This document shows, piece after piece, positions 1-11,386 of a stretch of DNA of 64,000 nt; the first letter of the stretch is position 1; the number at the start of each line of letters is the position of its first letter. Under the pieces are notes generated by a model. That model was not told the origin of the DNA. It searched no databases and saw only the letters and a list, made by a program, of their open reading frames with translations. Position numbers and translations under genes: made by a program. This stretch comes from Plantago ovata (taxonomy: Eukaryota; Streptophyta; Magnoliopsida; Lamiales; Plantaginaceae): NCBI GenBank assembly GCA_028274465.1, contig CM051458.1, positions 16,817,566 through 16,881,565 on the forward strand. Reading direction: 5' to 3'.

Positions 1-839
1 TTACTTTATTATGTACAGTATTGTTCTGTTTGTACTGACTCTTTTGCAGGAATGTAACTCGGTTATCCGAGCACTTTGTCTGTTATTGTTCTGTCTGTTT
101 GTATTTTGTATGTTCTCTGTGTGGCCGGTCGATTAGGTTGTAATTAGCTAGGTAGACTTGGGTAGTGAGGACTATCGAGTTTATTTGGTTATTGCATAGT
201 CTATTCCCTTGTAGGCGCGAGGCAGAAGTCGTTGAGGTCTATTAGGGTCGTAGGATCTGTTTCCCCAAAGTACACGGGGCTTTGTTCTGTCTAGAGTTGT
301 TAACCCTCTGGAGGGAGTTATAAGGGCCATATGGGAGTAGGAGCAATAAGGAGGGCTGCACCAACGAAATCTGTTATGTTCTGTATTTGTCTTATCTGTT
401 CTGTTATCTGTTTTATCTGTTGTCATATGTGTAACAAATTCTTTTGTTTTAAAAACTGTTTATGTTTTATTTCTGTTAACTTTTCGAACCTCAGTGAGAT
501 CCTTTATCTCACAATCTTTCTGTTTTCAAAATTCCTTCCTTGTAGATTCTATTGGAGAAGATCAAGTCTAGGCGTCCAACGACTGAGAGTTGGGTTTGGG
601 AGCTCGTGGGATTTTATTTGTTAGAAATAAGAAGAAAAACTCTTTCTAATTCACTGTCTGTTCATTTTAAAGTTGACTTTGAGTTTAGTTACCGTATCGC
701 TTTCCTACCTTAAATTTTGTGAACTCATTTGAGCGCCAAAACCCGTTCCTTATTTTTTTTGAAGACGGTTGCTTTTGAATTTTCAAATTCACTTTATTTT
801 CGAACGAATTATTTTATTTTGAAAATCGGTACCGTTACA
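1..839 (-). mobile_element. Possible LTR end of an unclassified Gypsy-type element
   Basis: I see no credible gene here. Read on the minus strand, the right edge begins TGTAACGGTACCGATTTTC, which is how many plant Gypsy LTRs begin (TGTAACGG...). The rest is T-rich with many CTGTT words and no protein domain. The left side runs off the window, so neither a partner LTR nor a target duplication can be checked. It could equally be an ordinary intergenic repeat. Confidence 0.3.
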
Positions 840-1185
840 CTACGCATGTGAAGCGTAATCTTGTAAAGCATTGTTTTTTTATTAAATAATGTATTGAAAT
901 CAACGTAGTAAATATATAATCTTCACATAATGACTTCAAACATAACAAAAAATAACTAATTGAGTAATTGAACTTAACATAAATATAAATGTATATATAG
1001 TTTTTGTAGTTATGCAATAAATAGTTTTGAATTGAACGATATTAGACGTGCGAAAAATATTCTTCTGATGAGTTAAGAACCATCCGATACATCCGTAGGC
1101 TTTGGAAACATTTAACTTCGAAATCTGTAATGTAGCTTTCGCATGTTAATTGGTATTCTTCATCAGTTGAATATATTGTCATGTG
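840..1185. other. AT-rich intergenic stretch, no feature seen
   Basis: I find no open frame with a recognisable domain, no inverted repeat and no RNA gene. The short minus-strand frame at 835-1017 is low-complexity and not supported. Confidence 0.5.
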
Positions 1186-1200
1186 TGTCATTATATCTCT

Positions 1201-1352
1201 ACCAATGAGCTCTAGCTCAATTGGTTGGACTGAGGTGTCATGACCCTAGAGGTCATAAGTTCAATTCTCGCCAAGTGCGGGATTATTTATAGTTTATCAC
1301 TAGCTTTGTAATGTTACTTGTCAAATTGTAATGGTTCGATTATTAAAAAAAA
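1201..1352 (+). mobile_element. tRNA-derived SINE, copy 1
   Basis: The head carries an A-box-like TAGCTCAATTGG and, about 45 bases on, a B-box-like GTTCAATTC, the layout of an internal RNA polymerase III promoter. A short A-rich tail (ATTAAAAAAAA) follows. The body is flanked by a near-perfect direct repeat, TGTCATTATATCTCT at 1186-1200 and TGTCATTATTATCTCT at 1353-1368, as expected for target-primed insertion. A second copy of the same family lies at 61699-61829 on the other strand with its own different flanking repeat, so this is a dispersed family and not a tRNA gene. Confidence 0.8.
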
Positions 1353-1498
1353 TGTCATTATTATCTCTTGCCATTTTGTTTCGCCGATGCCTTTTGTTAT
1401 GTCAATGCCGCAATATGGACGGTATTCAAATTCCAAGTGACGTAGTATCCTCAGATTCTCTATTGTCAAACCAAAATTGACGTTTTGGTTTATAAATA

Positions 1499-1751
1499 CT
1501 TCCTCCGCCCAATAACAAGTGTACCACTTAGTTTTGTTGATTTTTTTTAGGAGTATTTTGACTTCAAATTATTTGTAACATTGAAGTAAAAGAATTAAAA
1601 AAATTATATTATGAAAATATAAACATTCTAATCTCATGATATGATTTTTTAAATTATTTTTATCGTATGATTTAATAATAATTTAATATCAAAATGACCA
1701 TCGAAAAAATCAACAAAATCAAGTGTTACATTTATTATTGGACAGAGGAAG
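1499..1751. mobile_element. Stowaway-type MITE (Tc1/mariner)
   Basis: The element is 253 bp with about 50 bp imperfect terminal inverted repeats. The left end begins CTTCCTCCGCCCAATAACAA; the right end read on the other strand begins CTTCCTCTGTCCAATAATAA. It is flanked by TA dinucleotides (1497-1498 and 1752-1753), the target duplication of Stowaway MITEs. The interior is AT-rich and non-coding. Confidence 0.85.
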
Positions 1752-1867
1752 TATGTATTTTTTCATAGAACATATCATGACTTTTTTTTAAATTAAGTAT
1801 AGTACGACCATACAACTTTGTGTTAAATAATAAAGATTTAAGAAGAGAATAAATAAAAAAGAAAAAA

Positions 1868-2035
1868 TTACGTCAATAAGATTCGAACACAACACCTTCA
1901 AATAAAATAATGATACAAATAATAAAGAAAGTTCGTAACAACAAGATTCGAACCAAACACCTTGATAAAATTAATAATACAGATAATGGAGAAAAATCAC
2001 GCCAATAAGATTCGAACCCTATACCTTTTATTAAA
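1868..2035. repeat. Three degenerate tandem units with a tRNA-arm-like core
   Basis: The core AAGATTCGAAC followed by an A/C-rich stretch and a word close to ACACCTT occurs three times, roughly 65-70 bases apart, in otherwise AT-rich DNA. The core resembles the T-arm (B-box) of a tRNA read on the opposite strand. It may be the remains of repeated SINE insertion or a simple tandem repeat. Confidence 0.4.
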
Positions 2036-2414
2036 TAATGACACATGTACGCACCAGATTGAATTCAAATAAGTAAGATCAACGGACTAAAATTGATTGG
2101 GTTCACTAAAATCGGCTTATTATATTACTTTAATTACATTAAAATAGTGGAACACGCAATTCAACCGGTTCATTAAACCAAAATGAACCGCCTAGTTCAC
2201 TTCGGTTTCCGTTTCTATGAGGCTTAATCGTAACCAAAATCATAACTGTCGGTTTAGGAAACAAATTTTGAACCAGCGGTTATAATTCAAAAACCATAAC
2301 TATCAATTCGGTTCATTTATGGTTTACGATTCATTTTGATTGGGTATAAACCGGAACTTTCAAAATTTAAACATGGACCTCAATTGAGGCCCAAACAACA
2401 ATATTATTCATTAT

Positions 2415-2705
2415 TAGAGCACTCCTTATGGAGACTTTTTTGGGGCTTAAATGAGGCTAAAATTTTCAGTTAAGCCTAAAAATGACTCCAATGAAGGCTT
2501 TAATGGGGCTACTATTTAGTAGCCCATGAAAAAGGGGTACTAAATAGTAGCCTCTATTTAAGCCCCCAAATTATATAAAAAATCATTATTTAATTAGAAA
2601 ATGGATCAATGAAGTAGTATGTGTTACATGGTCCCACATAGAAGCCCTCATTAAAACCCCACAATCATTGGAGACTTCCATTTAGAAGGGATTTTTTTGG
2701 AACTT
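2415..2705. repeat. MITE-like inverted-repeat element
   Basis: GGGGCTTAAATGAGGCT near 2450 has an imperfect inverted partner near 2650 (AGCCCTCATTAAAACCCC). Between them is an internal inverted pair, GGGCTACTATTTAGTAGCCC and its relative ACTAAATAGTAGCC. No coding potential is visible. It lies just upstream of the probable leader of the reticulon-like gene. The transposon family and exact ends are unclear. Confidence 0.4.
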
Positions 2706-2759
2706 TAGATGTTTAAAGTCTCAATTGACCCCAAACGGAATGATATTAGACCTATACGC

Positions 2760-4084
2760 AGAACATTAATTAATCAGCTAACAAAATCCAACATTTCCTT
2801 TCTTCCCTATTATTTTCTCCTGTTCGTTCGTACGTTCTCCAGGTTTTTTCTTCCCCTGTTTTCTAGGGTTTTTCTCTCCTCTGTTACGGCGAATCCGAGT
2901 TCCTATTGGAAACAACCTACTTCATATCGTAAGTTTTCATTTTGCCCATTTTCAATTTAATTGTAGTTTATTCAATTCCGTATTCCTTGATAAGATTGGG
3001 TGTTTAAGTTTAAGATTATTAGGTATGTGTGGTAAAAATTCGAAAATGTGTTAGCTGATTGACTGAAGAATGTAGAGTTTATTATGTTTTGGTTTAGCAA
3101 TGCAATTTAATTAAACGATTCAACTCGAACAATGTGAGGATTTGATTTTGAAGATTATTAATATGGATACCTTAGCTATTATTCCTAGTTAGTAGTTACC
3201 ATTTCGTCGTCGAAATGAACAAATGATTACTCTAGTAGTTTAGTGTACAATTGAGTGAATATATATATTGGGAGATTTGTGCTTATTATAGGGACGACTT
3301 GGGAATTCTGGAGTTTTACTTTTCTGTATTACAGTTGGATTTGGGTGTTATCTTTCCGAAAAGCACGTGAAGAAAAGAACCGTTGCTCCGGCCTCCGTAT
3401 ATACAAGATCATAGAAACGTTAGGTCTCAGAGACTTTTTTTACTATAAATGATACCTTTGAATCAAAACTTTTAGTTATTGTGGTTAACTATGTTCAGTA
3501 TGGGCCCGATGGATTTTGTACATAAAAGAGTGTTTTAGGAAACTGCTATGCAGTGTTATTTATGCCTGTGTTGTGCACCAATTAGATGGTGCATTCAGAG
3601 CTACGTAGACAGCGGTGGATACAGATTGTAGATAGTTACACAGAATTTAATGTTTAGGTCTTTAGGTTGGACAAATATATGGGAAATTAGGGTGGAATAG
3701 GATTCATATAAATAGTATATAGATCATAAAGATGGGGGGTTATAGCATGCAATATAATTTCTTTGGATTGGAAATGTTCTTAATAATTTTTATTAACAAA
3801 GAAAATAAAAAGCATGTAATATGCTGAACATATCCAAATTTTGGTGGCTGCAATAGTAGAAATGCTGATTTACTACAAACGGTGTTTCTGATGTGGTATT
3901 TCTGCAGTCCATTTTCCATTGTATGTTGATGCATTGATATGTGTATGGGAAATTTCTTAATATCCTGATAGCTTCTGCAGTTGGGAGAATTAGTACTTTG
4001 CACTGCGAAATCACAAAACTTCTGCTGTTTGGTACCTAATCGAACTGTGTCAACAAATTCTTCACTCCCAGTATCAAAATTCTG
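2760..4084 (+). other. Probable 5' leader and first intron of the reticulon-like gene
   Basis: The stretch 2790-2930 is pyrimidine-rich like a plant 5' untranslated exon and ends at a plausible donor (ATATC|GTAAGTTTT near 2929). The next 1.1 kb is AT-rich and intron-like, leading to the first coding exon at 4085. No other gene is visible. The transcription start and the exact leader exon are inferred from composition and one splice signal only. Confidence 0.4.
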
Positions 4085-5225
4085 ATGACTATGGATGAAT
4101 CTAGGAGTTGCACTCTCCATCTTCCGCTTGGCGGTGGTAGAGGTACAACACATACATAGCTATACTTTGGATATGCTACCTTTTCATTTCAACTCATGTA
4201 TTAATTCATTTCACTTACCCTCTTTGCATTTCAGCATGACAGACAATTAGAATAAGTCATGGTTTTATAATGCTTCTTTTTGTGATCCAGTTGCTGATGT
4301 GTTGTTGTGGAAGAACAGGCGTGGGAGTCTGGCTTTACTTGCTGGTTCTACTGCCCTATGGTTTCTATTTGAGAAAGCTGGATACAATGTTCTTTCTTTT
4401 ATATCAAATGTTTTAGCATTAAATGTCATCATCTTGTTCGCCTGGGGGAAGTCTGCATCTCTTCTTAATAGGTAAATTGATAAAGCTACCTGATTCTGGG
4501 TTTATTCTGGTAATTGGTAGCAATGCAATACTACTTCAATCTTCATTTGGCTAATAAACAATCAATCTGTACTTGTTTACATTTAGTATGATGAAGAAAT
4601 TTATTTATTCCTGCTTTTGGTTTTAAGGTGTGTGGAGTAACGAAATGAGTTCTTTATAGACTGATGAGTTAATTTCTATAATCTTAGGCCCCTGCCACCT
4701 CTTCCAAATCTTGTGATTTCTGAAGACAGTACCGTGAAGGCTGCTGATAAAATGTTTGTGTGGATAAATCATATATTGTCAATTGCACATGACATTTCAT
4801 TCGGTCGGAACTTGACACTGTTTATTCAGGTGTGTCTGAATTCGATATCATTGAATAGATAATTTGCTTGTCCATACTGACCATACACATCTGATTTGAG
4901 AATATCCTATGGTTTTGTTTGCTAGGTTGCTACATGCTTGTGGGTGATTTCCTATGTTGGCAGTTTATTTAACTTTCTAACACTGATCTACATAGGTGAG
5001 TTCATTTTTTGGGCAAGGCCATGCTTGCCATAATTGCACCTCTATTATAATTCTAATGGGCTTTTGCATCTTCTTGTGGCAGTGATTCTGCTTAGTTTAA
5101 CACTACCCGTGTTATATTGCAAGTATCAGAAACAAATTCAGAAGCTGAAACCAGTATATAATATAGCTCGGAACTTACTGAGAATGATCCTATCGCCTTC
5201 ACATAAGGAGAAGAAGATCCAGTAG
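4085..5225 (+). CDS. Reticulon-like protein B (RTNLB), five coding exons
   Basis: Reticulon-like proteins sit in the tubular endoplasmic reticulum membrane and bend it with two hydrophobic hairpins. The coding exons are 4085-4142, 4291-4471, 4688-4829, 4926-4995 and 5083-5225; every junction has GT and AG and the frame stays open, giving about 197 residues, normal for a short plant RTNLB. The signature [17 protein letters not shown] spans the exon 1/2 junction. Two long hydrophobic segments (about residues 30-68 and 122-168) flank a polar loop containing [14 protein letters not shown], and TLIYI lies in the second segment. The protein ends KEKKIQ, a KKXX dilysine ER-retrieval motif. ATG codons at 4085 and 4091 are both in frame after a stop at 4037. 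No break is seen. The N-terminus is the least certain part because an upstream spliced exon cannot be excluded. Confidence 0.85.
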
Positions 5226-6960
5226 ATTCCTTGTAATCTCTCTATTTCTCTCAGTACTGTCTCCTTAGATTTTATTGAATGAATGTGTATTAGTTGTGCC
5301 TGCAAATCGTATGGGGATGAAAAAGTTCTCTTGTTCAATTTAATCATATGCTTCATGTGTCCTTGTTATGGAAACAACTATAAGAATGGAAGAGCCAAAT
5401 ACGATGTGTATAGGCAGGTAGTGATAGTTTTCTAAAACAAAAGGTAAACCTTTGTCTAGAAGTTGAAATGGAAACTTATTTAAATGTGCTGTTTACAAGG
5501 GGAATAATTGCACTGTTTGATTCAGCTTCTAATGTAGCCAAAAGCATATAATGCGCAAGAAAAATATCATACGTGGAGGAGAGTGTGAATCATATCAAGT
5601 AATTTAAAGGTTTATTCTTGCCTTGTTAGCCAGATGTGAATATATGCTTTTTTGCAAATGAATTTGATCGCTGTTGTCTTATTCTCAGTGGAATGGTGTT
5701 GATTGTGAATTTCGTGAACTTAGAAGTAGATGTAGATTTGAAAATAGGCTGCAGTATGCCCTTAACTATAACCAATTAGCTCTCAATGCATTGGAATATG
5801 AAAAAGTAGGGGCACAGTTGGAAGTTTATAGGTTAAAACACCTAATACATCAAGTATTTTGGATAAAATCTAACTTTTTAAAACATCAAATATAAAAATA
5901 GGGATATTTCAGCTACGAATTGAGACGTCAAACAGGGAAGCACTCAGTTTCTCTTAAATGTGTACATGCATTTGATATATTATGATTTAGTTTTGCTTCA
6001 AACATGTATGATCTGCTTATGCAACACTTCAATTATGGACATCTGTGCAGAAATCACATTTGAAAGCTTAAGGTTGTTACACAATTTTTAATTTTACTGA
6101 TTTCAATTCAAATTGCAGGTGTACAACTATCTTGTTGGTTGCGTAGCCATCTAGGTTTTATGAAGCCATTTTTTATAACCATTCCAGGTTCTTGCCAGTA
6201 ACCTGAATTATTAGATGTGCCAGTCTTTTTTTCCAGTTGCTGCAATTCATCCACTGTAACTTTAGTTTGACGTAAAACTGCATATTAGGGAGATGGACCT
6301 TGAAACCGCATGGATGTCGCATTGGTCTATTGGCCTCTTGTGTGGTAGTCTCATAGATGCGTGCGGAAGTTTTTAAGGGTGCTGTGCTGCTGATCTTTTC
6401 CTTTCATCATTGTGTTGTTTAGTTCTTTTACTAACTTGTGGATGAATGGACCGAAAATAGATATTTCTCCTAAAAATACTAAATTTTTCCTTTGTCTTTT
6501 TTGATTGTTTTAATATAGGGAGTGATAAGTTGTGTTTGGATTAGTGTGAAATCTCTTAGTGTGAAGTGAACATCATAAAATTCTATGGTGATGCAATCCG
6601 TGGTACGAGCTCTCGGTCTCTTGCTATTGGGTTCTGGAGGTATTATTATTGTTGGTTTAGGATTTGGTTGAGACTGCCAGTTCTTTTGGTGAAAAGTTTG
6701 ACGGAATTGTGGTGGTAGTGGCAAACTGGCAATGCGATAGTTGAGCTATTGGTTTGTATGCTTGGGTTCGGGTTTTAGTCTAAGGTGTCGGTTAAGTTTT
6801 GGTTGGGTTTTGGGTACCGCAAAGTTTTGATTAGATTTTGATTGTGACAACCGGTGTTAAATCACGGTCAAGTTTGGTGAAGTTGTTGATCTTGTCTTTA
6901 TAATTGTTTCCCAGCATTAATTATGGTCTTTATTTTAATTAATATATTTTTAACTGATTA
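5226..6960. other. 3' flank of the reticulon-like gene, no gene seen
   Basis: The stretch holds the presumed 3' untranslated region and AT-rich intergenic DNA. Frames at 5674-5895 (+) and 6479-6724 (-) are short, show no domain and lack start or splice support. Confidence 0.5.
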
Positions 6961-7009
6961 AAATAATAATAATAATAATAATATAATAATAATAATAATA
7001 ATAATAATA
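6961..7009. repeat. (AAT)n microsatellite
   Basis: About sixteen AAT units with one phase slip (ATATAAT) near 6981. This is seen directly. Confidence 0.95.
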
Positions 7010-7060
7010 CGTCGTGCTGAATGATTTTGGGTCCATAACACATGATTAGTATCATTTAGG

Positions 7061-7208
7061 CTTTGTTCTCTTCGTCTGAACTGATTTGATCTGAATTGAA
7101 CTGAATGGATGTGAACAAAACTGAATTGAACTTATTTGTAGTACAAAATACTACTAGGCAAAATCTGAACTGAACTTAATACATTTGAACTGATGTGAAT
7201 TGAAGATT
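7061..7208. repeat. CTGAA-rich dispersed repeat, copy 1
   Basis: The stretch is built from many CTGAA and TTGAA words. Its central part (ACTTATTTGTAGTACAAAAT) has a recognisable relative on the opposite strand in the repeat at 10430-10610. It ends 66 bases upstream of the glycosyltransferase start, in what would be its promoter. It is probably a small non-autonomous transposon, but I cannot fix its ends. Confidence 0.5.
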
Positions 7209-7274
7209 ATTGGAGATTCTTTGATAAAATAAATGTCATAATCTGCATCATCTTTCTTCATCATCACGAAATTA

Positions 7275-8663
7275 ATGGAGAAAGCAAGCGGTAGTGGTAG
7301 TAGTAGTAGTGGTGTTATGAAGATCCTAATGTTTTCATGGCATGGTCACATATTCGCATTTCTGGAGCTAGCCAAAAGAATCTTGGAAAGGAAAAGCTTC
7401 CACATATACTTTTGCTCAGCTCCAATCAATTTTCCATCAATCAACAACTTCATTCAAAAGAACAATTTACATGAACAAATTGATGTTGTTGAGCTCCCTT
7501 TGGGTTCATGAACTCCCTCCGCATTATCACACCACCAAGAACTTGCCATCACATCTTAATTTTACCATCCTCAATACCTTACAGACCACATATCCCGCCT
7601 TCTCAGATATAGTTACCACCTTGAACCCGGATCTGGTTATATACGATGGTTTTCAACCCTGGGCTGCGAAAGTAGTTTCTTCGAAAGGTGATAAGGTTCC
7701 TACTGTCTTCTTTTCGAGTACTGGAGCTTGCATTCTGTCTTATAAGCACCATGAGTATAGTCATGGCAACGCAGGACCTGAGTTTCCTCTCCTAGCTATA
7801 AAGTTCGACCAGTCCATGTTCAAAATCATAGATTTATCTCGCGGACTTTATGTACTCGGTTATCTTTGATGTTGATTGAGATTTTCTGTTTTGGGTGTGT
7901 TCTTGTGAAAACCAGTAAAGGGTTTGAAGGAAAGTACATCGATTATCTTTCAACTCTTTCCAAGAGGAAGATTGTCCCAGTCGGTCCATTGGTCAGGGTT
8001 GAAGATCACCATGATGATGGTGATGAGAAGATTATTCATTGGCTGAACACGAGAAAGCCGAATTCGACTGTTCACATTTCGTTTGGGAGTCAGTACTTCT
8101 TGCCAAAAGAGGATATTCAAGAGAGAGCTAATGCCCTTGGTGACCTCTCATGTTATGATGTTCACTTCATTTGGATAATCAGATTTCCTGTTGGATTGGA
8201 GGTAAGCTTAGAATCACTGTCGCCGGAAGGATTTCTTGAGAGGATGGAGGATAGGTGTTTGGTTTTGTCCCGTTTGGCCCCGCAGATCAAGATAATGTCC
8301 CATCCGAGTACAGGAGCATTCGTGAGTCATTGCGGATGGAGTTCAGTTATGGAGAGTGTGTACCTTGGTGTATCGGTCATAGCCATGCCGAGGAAACTCG
8401 ATCGGCCTTTTGGTGCAAGGGTGTTGTCGGAGGCTGGTTGTGGCTTGGAGGTTCCAAGACGTGAGAACGAACGGTAGAGATGAGGAGAGATTGCGGAGGC
8501 GATACGGAAGGTGGTTGTGGAAGAGAACGGAGAAGGGATGAGACAAAGAGCAAAAGAGCGGAGTAAAAAACTGAGAATGGAGGAGGAAATGGAGATGCAC
8601 CAAGTGGCTGAGGAGCTTTGGCAGCTATGTTTGAAGCATAAAAATCCGTTAATTAAGGAATAG
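7275..8663 (+). pseudogene. UDP-glycosyltransferase (family 1, UGT94/UGT91-like), frameshifted
   Basis: Intact relatives move a sugar from a UDP-sugar to a plant metabolite, often onto a sugar already attached. Similarity runs in order through three frames: N-terminal block with HGHI (catalytic His) and FLELAKRI; acceptor domain with DLVIYDGFQPWAA (the catalytic-partner Asp); then GKYIDYLS, VPVGPLV and the PSPG box near 8270-8420. The frame breaks near 7507 (stop TGA 7509), near 7860 and near 8470; the last 60 codons, ending at 8663, lie in a further frame. Span (about 463 codons) and lack of introns fit the family. The PSPG box keeps SHCGW but the usual first Trp is Leu (RLAPQ) and the final Gln of LDQP is Arg, residues important for the sugar donor. 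WLAHGHI is shortened to WHGHI. Three frame breaks plus these changes indicate a dead copy rather than a sequencing slip. Confidence 0.85.
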
Positions 8664-9138
8664 TCCATGTTTGATATATTTATATGATCAAGTTAATATT
8701 AATGCATTGTAATACTGGGAAATTGATATGATCATTTCGGATTTCAATAAACATTTTTATTCACACAATATGCAATTTGTGTTTGTTACTTTCTCTATGA
8801 ATCGATATGATTCTCACAACTTTCATCGAATTAAAAACTAATCTCACAATAAACTCTAAAACAACCAGTAACTTATAACTTACAACTCATCCATGGTTGT
8901 CCATGGTTGTTTTAGTATGACACTTGATATTTTGTTAGATGGACCTTGTGTGCATCACAAAAGTGACCCCTTGGTCACTTAAACACAACCAACGAAACCA
9001 GTTTTATAACATGAATGTAAAACTTTCACAAGAGATTTTTACCATGTATTTTTTTTTATCTAAAATATATCAAATGTGATTTCATCATTTCACATCGTGG
9101 TTAGCCCTTCTTACTATTTAGGGCCAGATTGGTTGGCC
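8664..9138. other. Intergenic DNA downstream of the glycosyltransferase pseudogene
   Basis: A short direct repeat CCATGGTTGT occurs twice near 8891-8911. I see nothing else supportable. Confidence 0.5.
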
Positions 9139-10062
9139 ATTTTTACATGTAAAGTGGCGTTGACCGCCACAAAACCTCCCGATTGGTTCTTATTCCGTGT
9201 GTACGCGAAAAATCCCGGGCAGCTTGGGGAATTGTGCAAATGTGAAAAAGATGTTGATTTTTACACTTGAAAACCTCTCTCTCCCTCTCCCCCCACCCCC
9301 TCCCCGGTTTTGGTCCAAGCCCATATGTGTTTTGGACAGCCCACCTAATAAGACATATTAACCCCCAAAGTTCAGAACAATTACTACAACTGCCATCCGC
9401 CCTAATGTATAAATAAATGGTGAGGAGAAATAAGTGGCAGAAAATACAAGCAAGACGCAGGAAGGCGCAGAGACGGTAAAACTTGTAAGTACTCCTTTAT
9501 TATTTATTTATTTATTTGTTTTGTTTAGGAAAAAAAACTTTGCGTGCGTTATTGAACCAATAATGTACTGGCACGAGCCATGCTTCTACTTTATTTAACA
9601 TGAAAAGCATAATTAGCAAGGAATAATAAAGGATCATTGAGCGAAGAATATATACGAGTACTTTTTTTTTGAAAAGTTATATATACGAGTACTATATTTT
9701 CTTTGTTTTTCACTTTTCCTTTTCATTTCTTTTTTTTTTTTTTTTTCAGTTCTATGATTGTTATTACAAGTTCTATAAGATTTTTGCTCTTCTTCAGCTG
9801 GATTGGTGTCAATTTCATAGGAATCGAGATCATTCAGGTATGCTTCATCTTCCGGCTGGTCACTGATACTTGTTGGCCAAAATAAGGGTATTCGTCTTTA
9901 CCAGTTTGCAAGCACCCCAACAAAACACCTTGTTCACTTAAGTACCAAGCAAAAGTTTTTGTATTTACTCCCTCAACTTTCTCTGCATTCCTAAATAAGA
10001 ACCAATCGGTGGTTTTTCCTTTTTTTGGTGGTCAAACTTGGGGTTTTTACATGTAAAGTGGT
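9139..10062. mobile_element. Small non-autonomous transposon with terminal inverted repeats
   Basis: The left end (TTACATGTAAAGTGGCG...CCGATTGGTTCTTATT, 9143-9193) recurs inverted at 9995-10054 (AATAAGAACCAATCGG...TTTTTACATGTAAA). The arms are about 50-60 bp with several small indels. The interior is T-rich; one exon-like segment (about 9780-9838, followed by GTATGC) shows no known domain. Class and target duplication are unclear. Confidence 0.55.
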
Positions 10063-10429
10063 TCTGGGCAGGGAGGAGGTGTTTTGTACTTGTTGACTGT
10101 AAATGGAAAGTGACATTTACAAATTGACACCTTACAGTTTCACAGCTCGGCATTGATGCTTCTTGTTGAACTCCACCGAAAAAACGCAAAATAGAAGTCT
10201 GAGGGACTATTTTAGAAACTCTGAAAACGCATGACTTGGACGAAAATAGACTCGTCTATTAAAGTCAAGGACTTCCAGAATAAACAGAAGATTTGTGTCG
10301 CGAATTCATTTGGAAAGACATCCAGTAGTTGAATTGTACATATATTTCTAGCTGCAAACGGTATACTTCCCAAATATTAGGGTTTTGGGCTACAAGTTGC
10401 TCGGTTTTTCCCCAATTCACCTTGGCCTA

Positions 10430-10610
10430 AATTATGTTCAGATCGATTCAGTTCATATCCATTTAGTTTAGTTTTATTAAATTTTGTTCAGATTTGCTTA
10501 GTTATATTTTATACTCTAAATAAATTCAATTCAGTTCAATTTAATTCATCTCCATTCAATTTTATTTAGTTTGATTCAATTTTATTCTGTTCAGATGAAC
10601 ATATAACAAT
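10430..10610. repeat. CTGAA-rich dispersed repeat, copy 2 (inverted)
   Basis: Read on the minus strand this stretch resembles 7061-7208: GAATTTATTTAGAGTATAAA matches the central block of that copy, followed by a word like CAAATCTGAAC. It is AT-rich and non-coding, and shows that the repeat is a dispersed family present in both orientations. Confidence 0.5.
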
Positions 10611-10716
10611 TTCTTATTTTCTCGAACTTGAATATGGAGGAGTTAACACTAACATGCTAGGAACCATAGCTAAAGTCAAGCGTTCAAAACTCAAATATTA
10701 TATAACACTACTACTA

Positions 10717-11386
10717 GTAAGGACTTCTCTAGCAGAGTCTCAAATGGGCATTTGAGACCCATAAAACTCTGCTGGAGAGAATGATGAGGAGCAAATATTT
10801 GCTTCTCACCTCAAATGTTTGAGTTGATAAGCAAAGGCATCATCACCTCTTTATTCCTTTTTTTATTTTTCCTTTTTCTTTTTTTTTTTTATGTTTCCAT
10901 TTCATTGACTTTTCTTTATTTTATTTTTCTTTCGTTTACTTCTTCTCTTTTCTCTTTTCTTTGTTTTCTTTATTTCTTTCTTTTTCTTCTTAATTTTATT
11001 CTTTTAAATTTATTTTTTTCCCTTTTTTTTGTATTTTGTATACATTTATATTGTTTCTAAATGATAAGATTTGTAAAAAGTAAAATACATTTATTTGATA
11101 AATTATTCTATGATTTATATTACAAATAAAAAACAATACACCCTTACATAATGATAAAATTACAAATTTTACGCAAAATAATACACCCTTGCATAATGTA
11201 ATTGTAATTAATTAATAATAATTAAAATGAGATTAATAATGAAGTATTAAAAGAAATGATAAAATGAAAATTAAAAGAGAGATTGAAGGGGAGTAACTAT
11301 TGTAGTGTTGAGGTTTAAATTGAGTGAAATGCTGATTTGGCGGACTTAAACCTCAAAGTGAGTAGCAAGTGCTGGAGAAGGCCTAA
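10717..11386. repeat. Possible MITE with short imperfect inverted ends and a T-rich core
   Basis: GGACTTCTCTAGCAG on the left resembles GGCCTTCTCCAGCAC, read on the other strand, at the right end. The core contains a 200-base pyrimidine tract (10850-11060) that looks like a protein only because poly-T reads as phenylalanine. The match is short, so this is tentative. Confidence 0.35.

Noticed and set aside
181..624. Two overlapping frames on opposite strands near the window start
   Set aside because: Neither has a domain; both fall in what looks like LTR sequence.
5674..5895. A 73-codon gene after the reticulon-like gene
   Set aside because: No domain, no similarity I recognise, no splice support, and an AT-rich setting.
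10815..11060. An 81-codon phenylalanine/leucine-rich membrane protein
   Set aside because: It is a pyrimidine tract; poly-T and CTT read as Phe and Leu. The same applies to 30485-30757 and 58276-58548.
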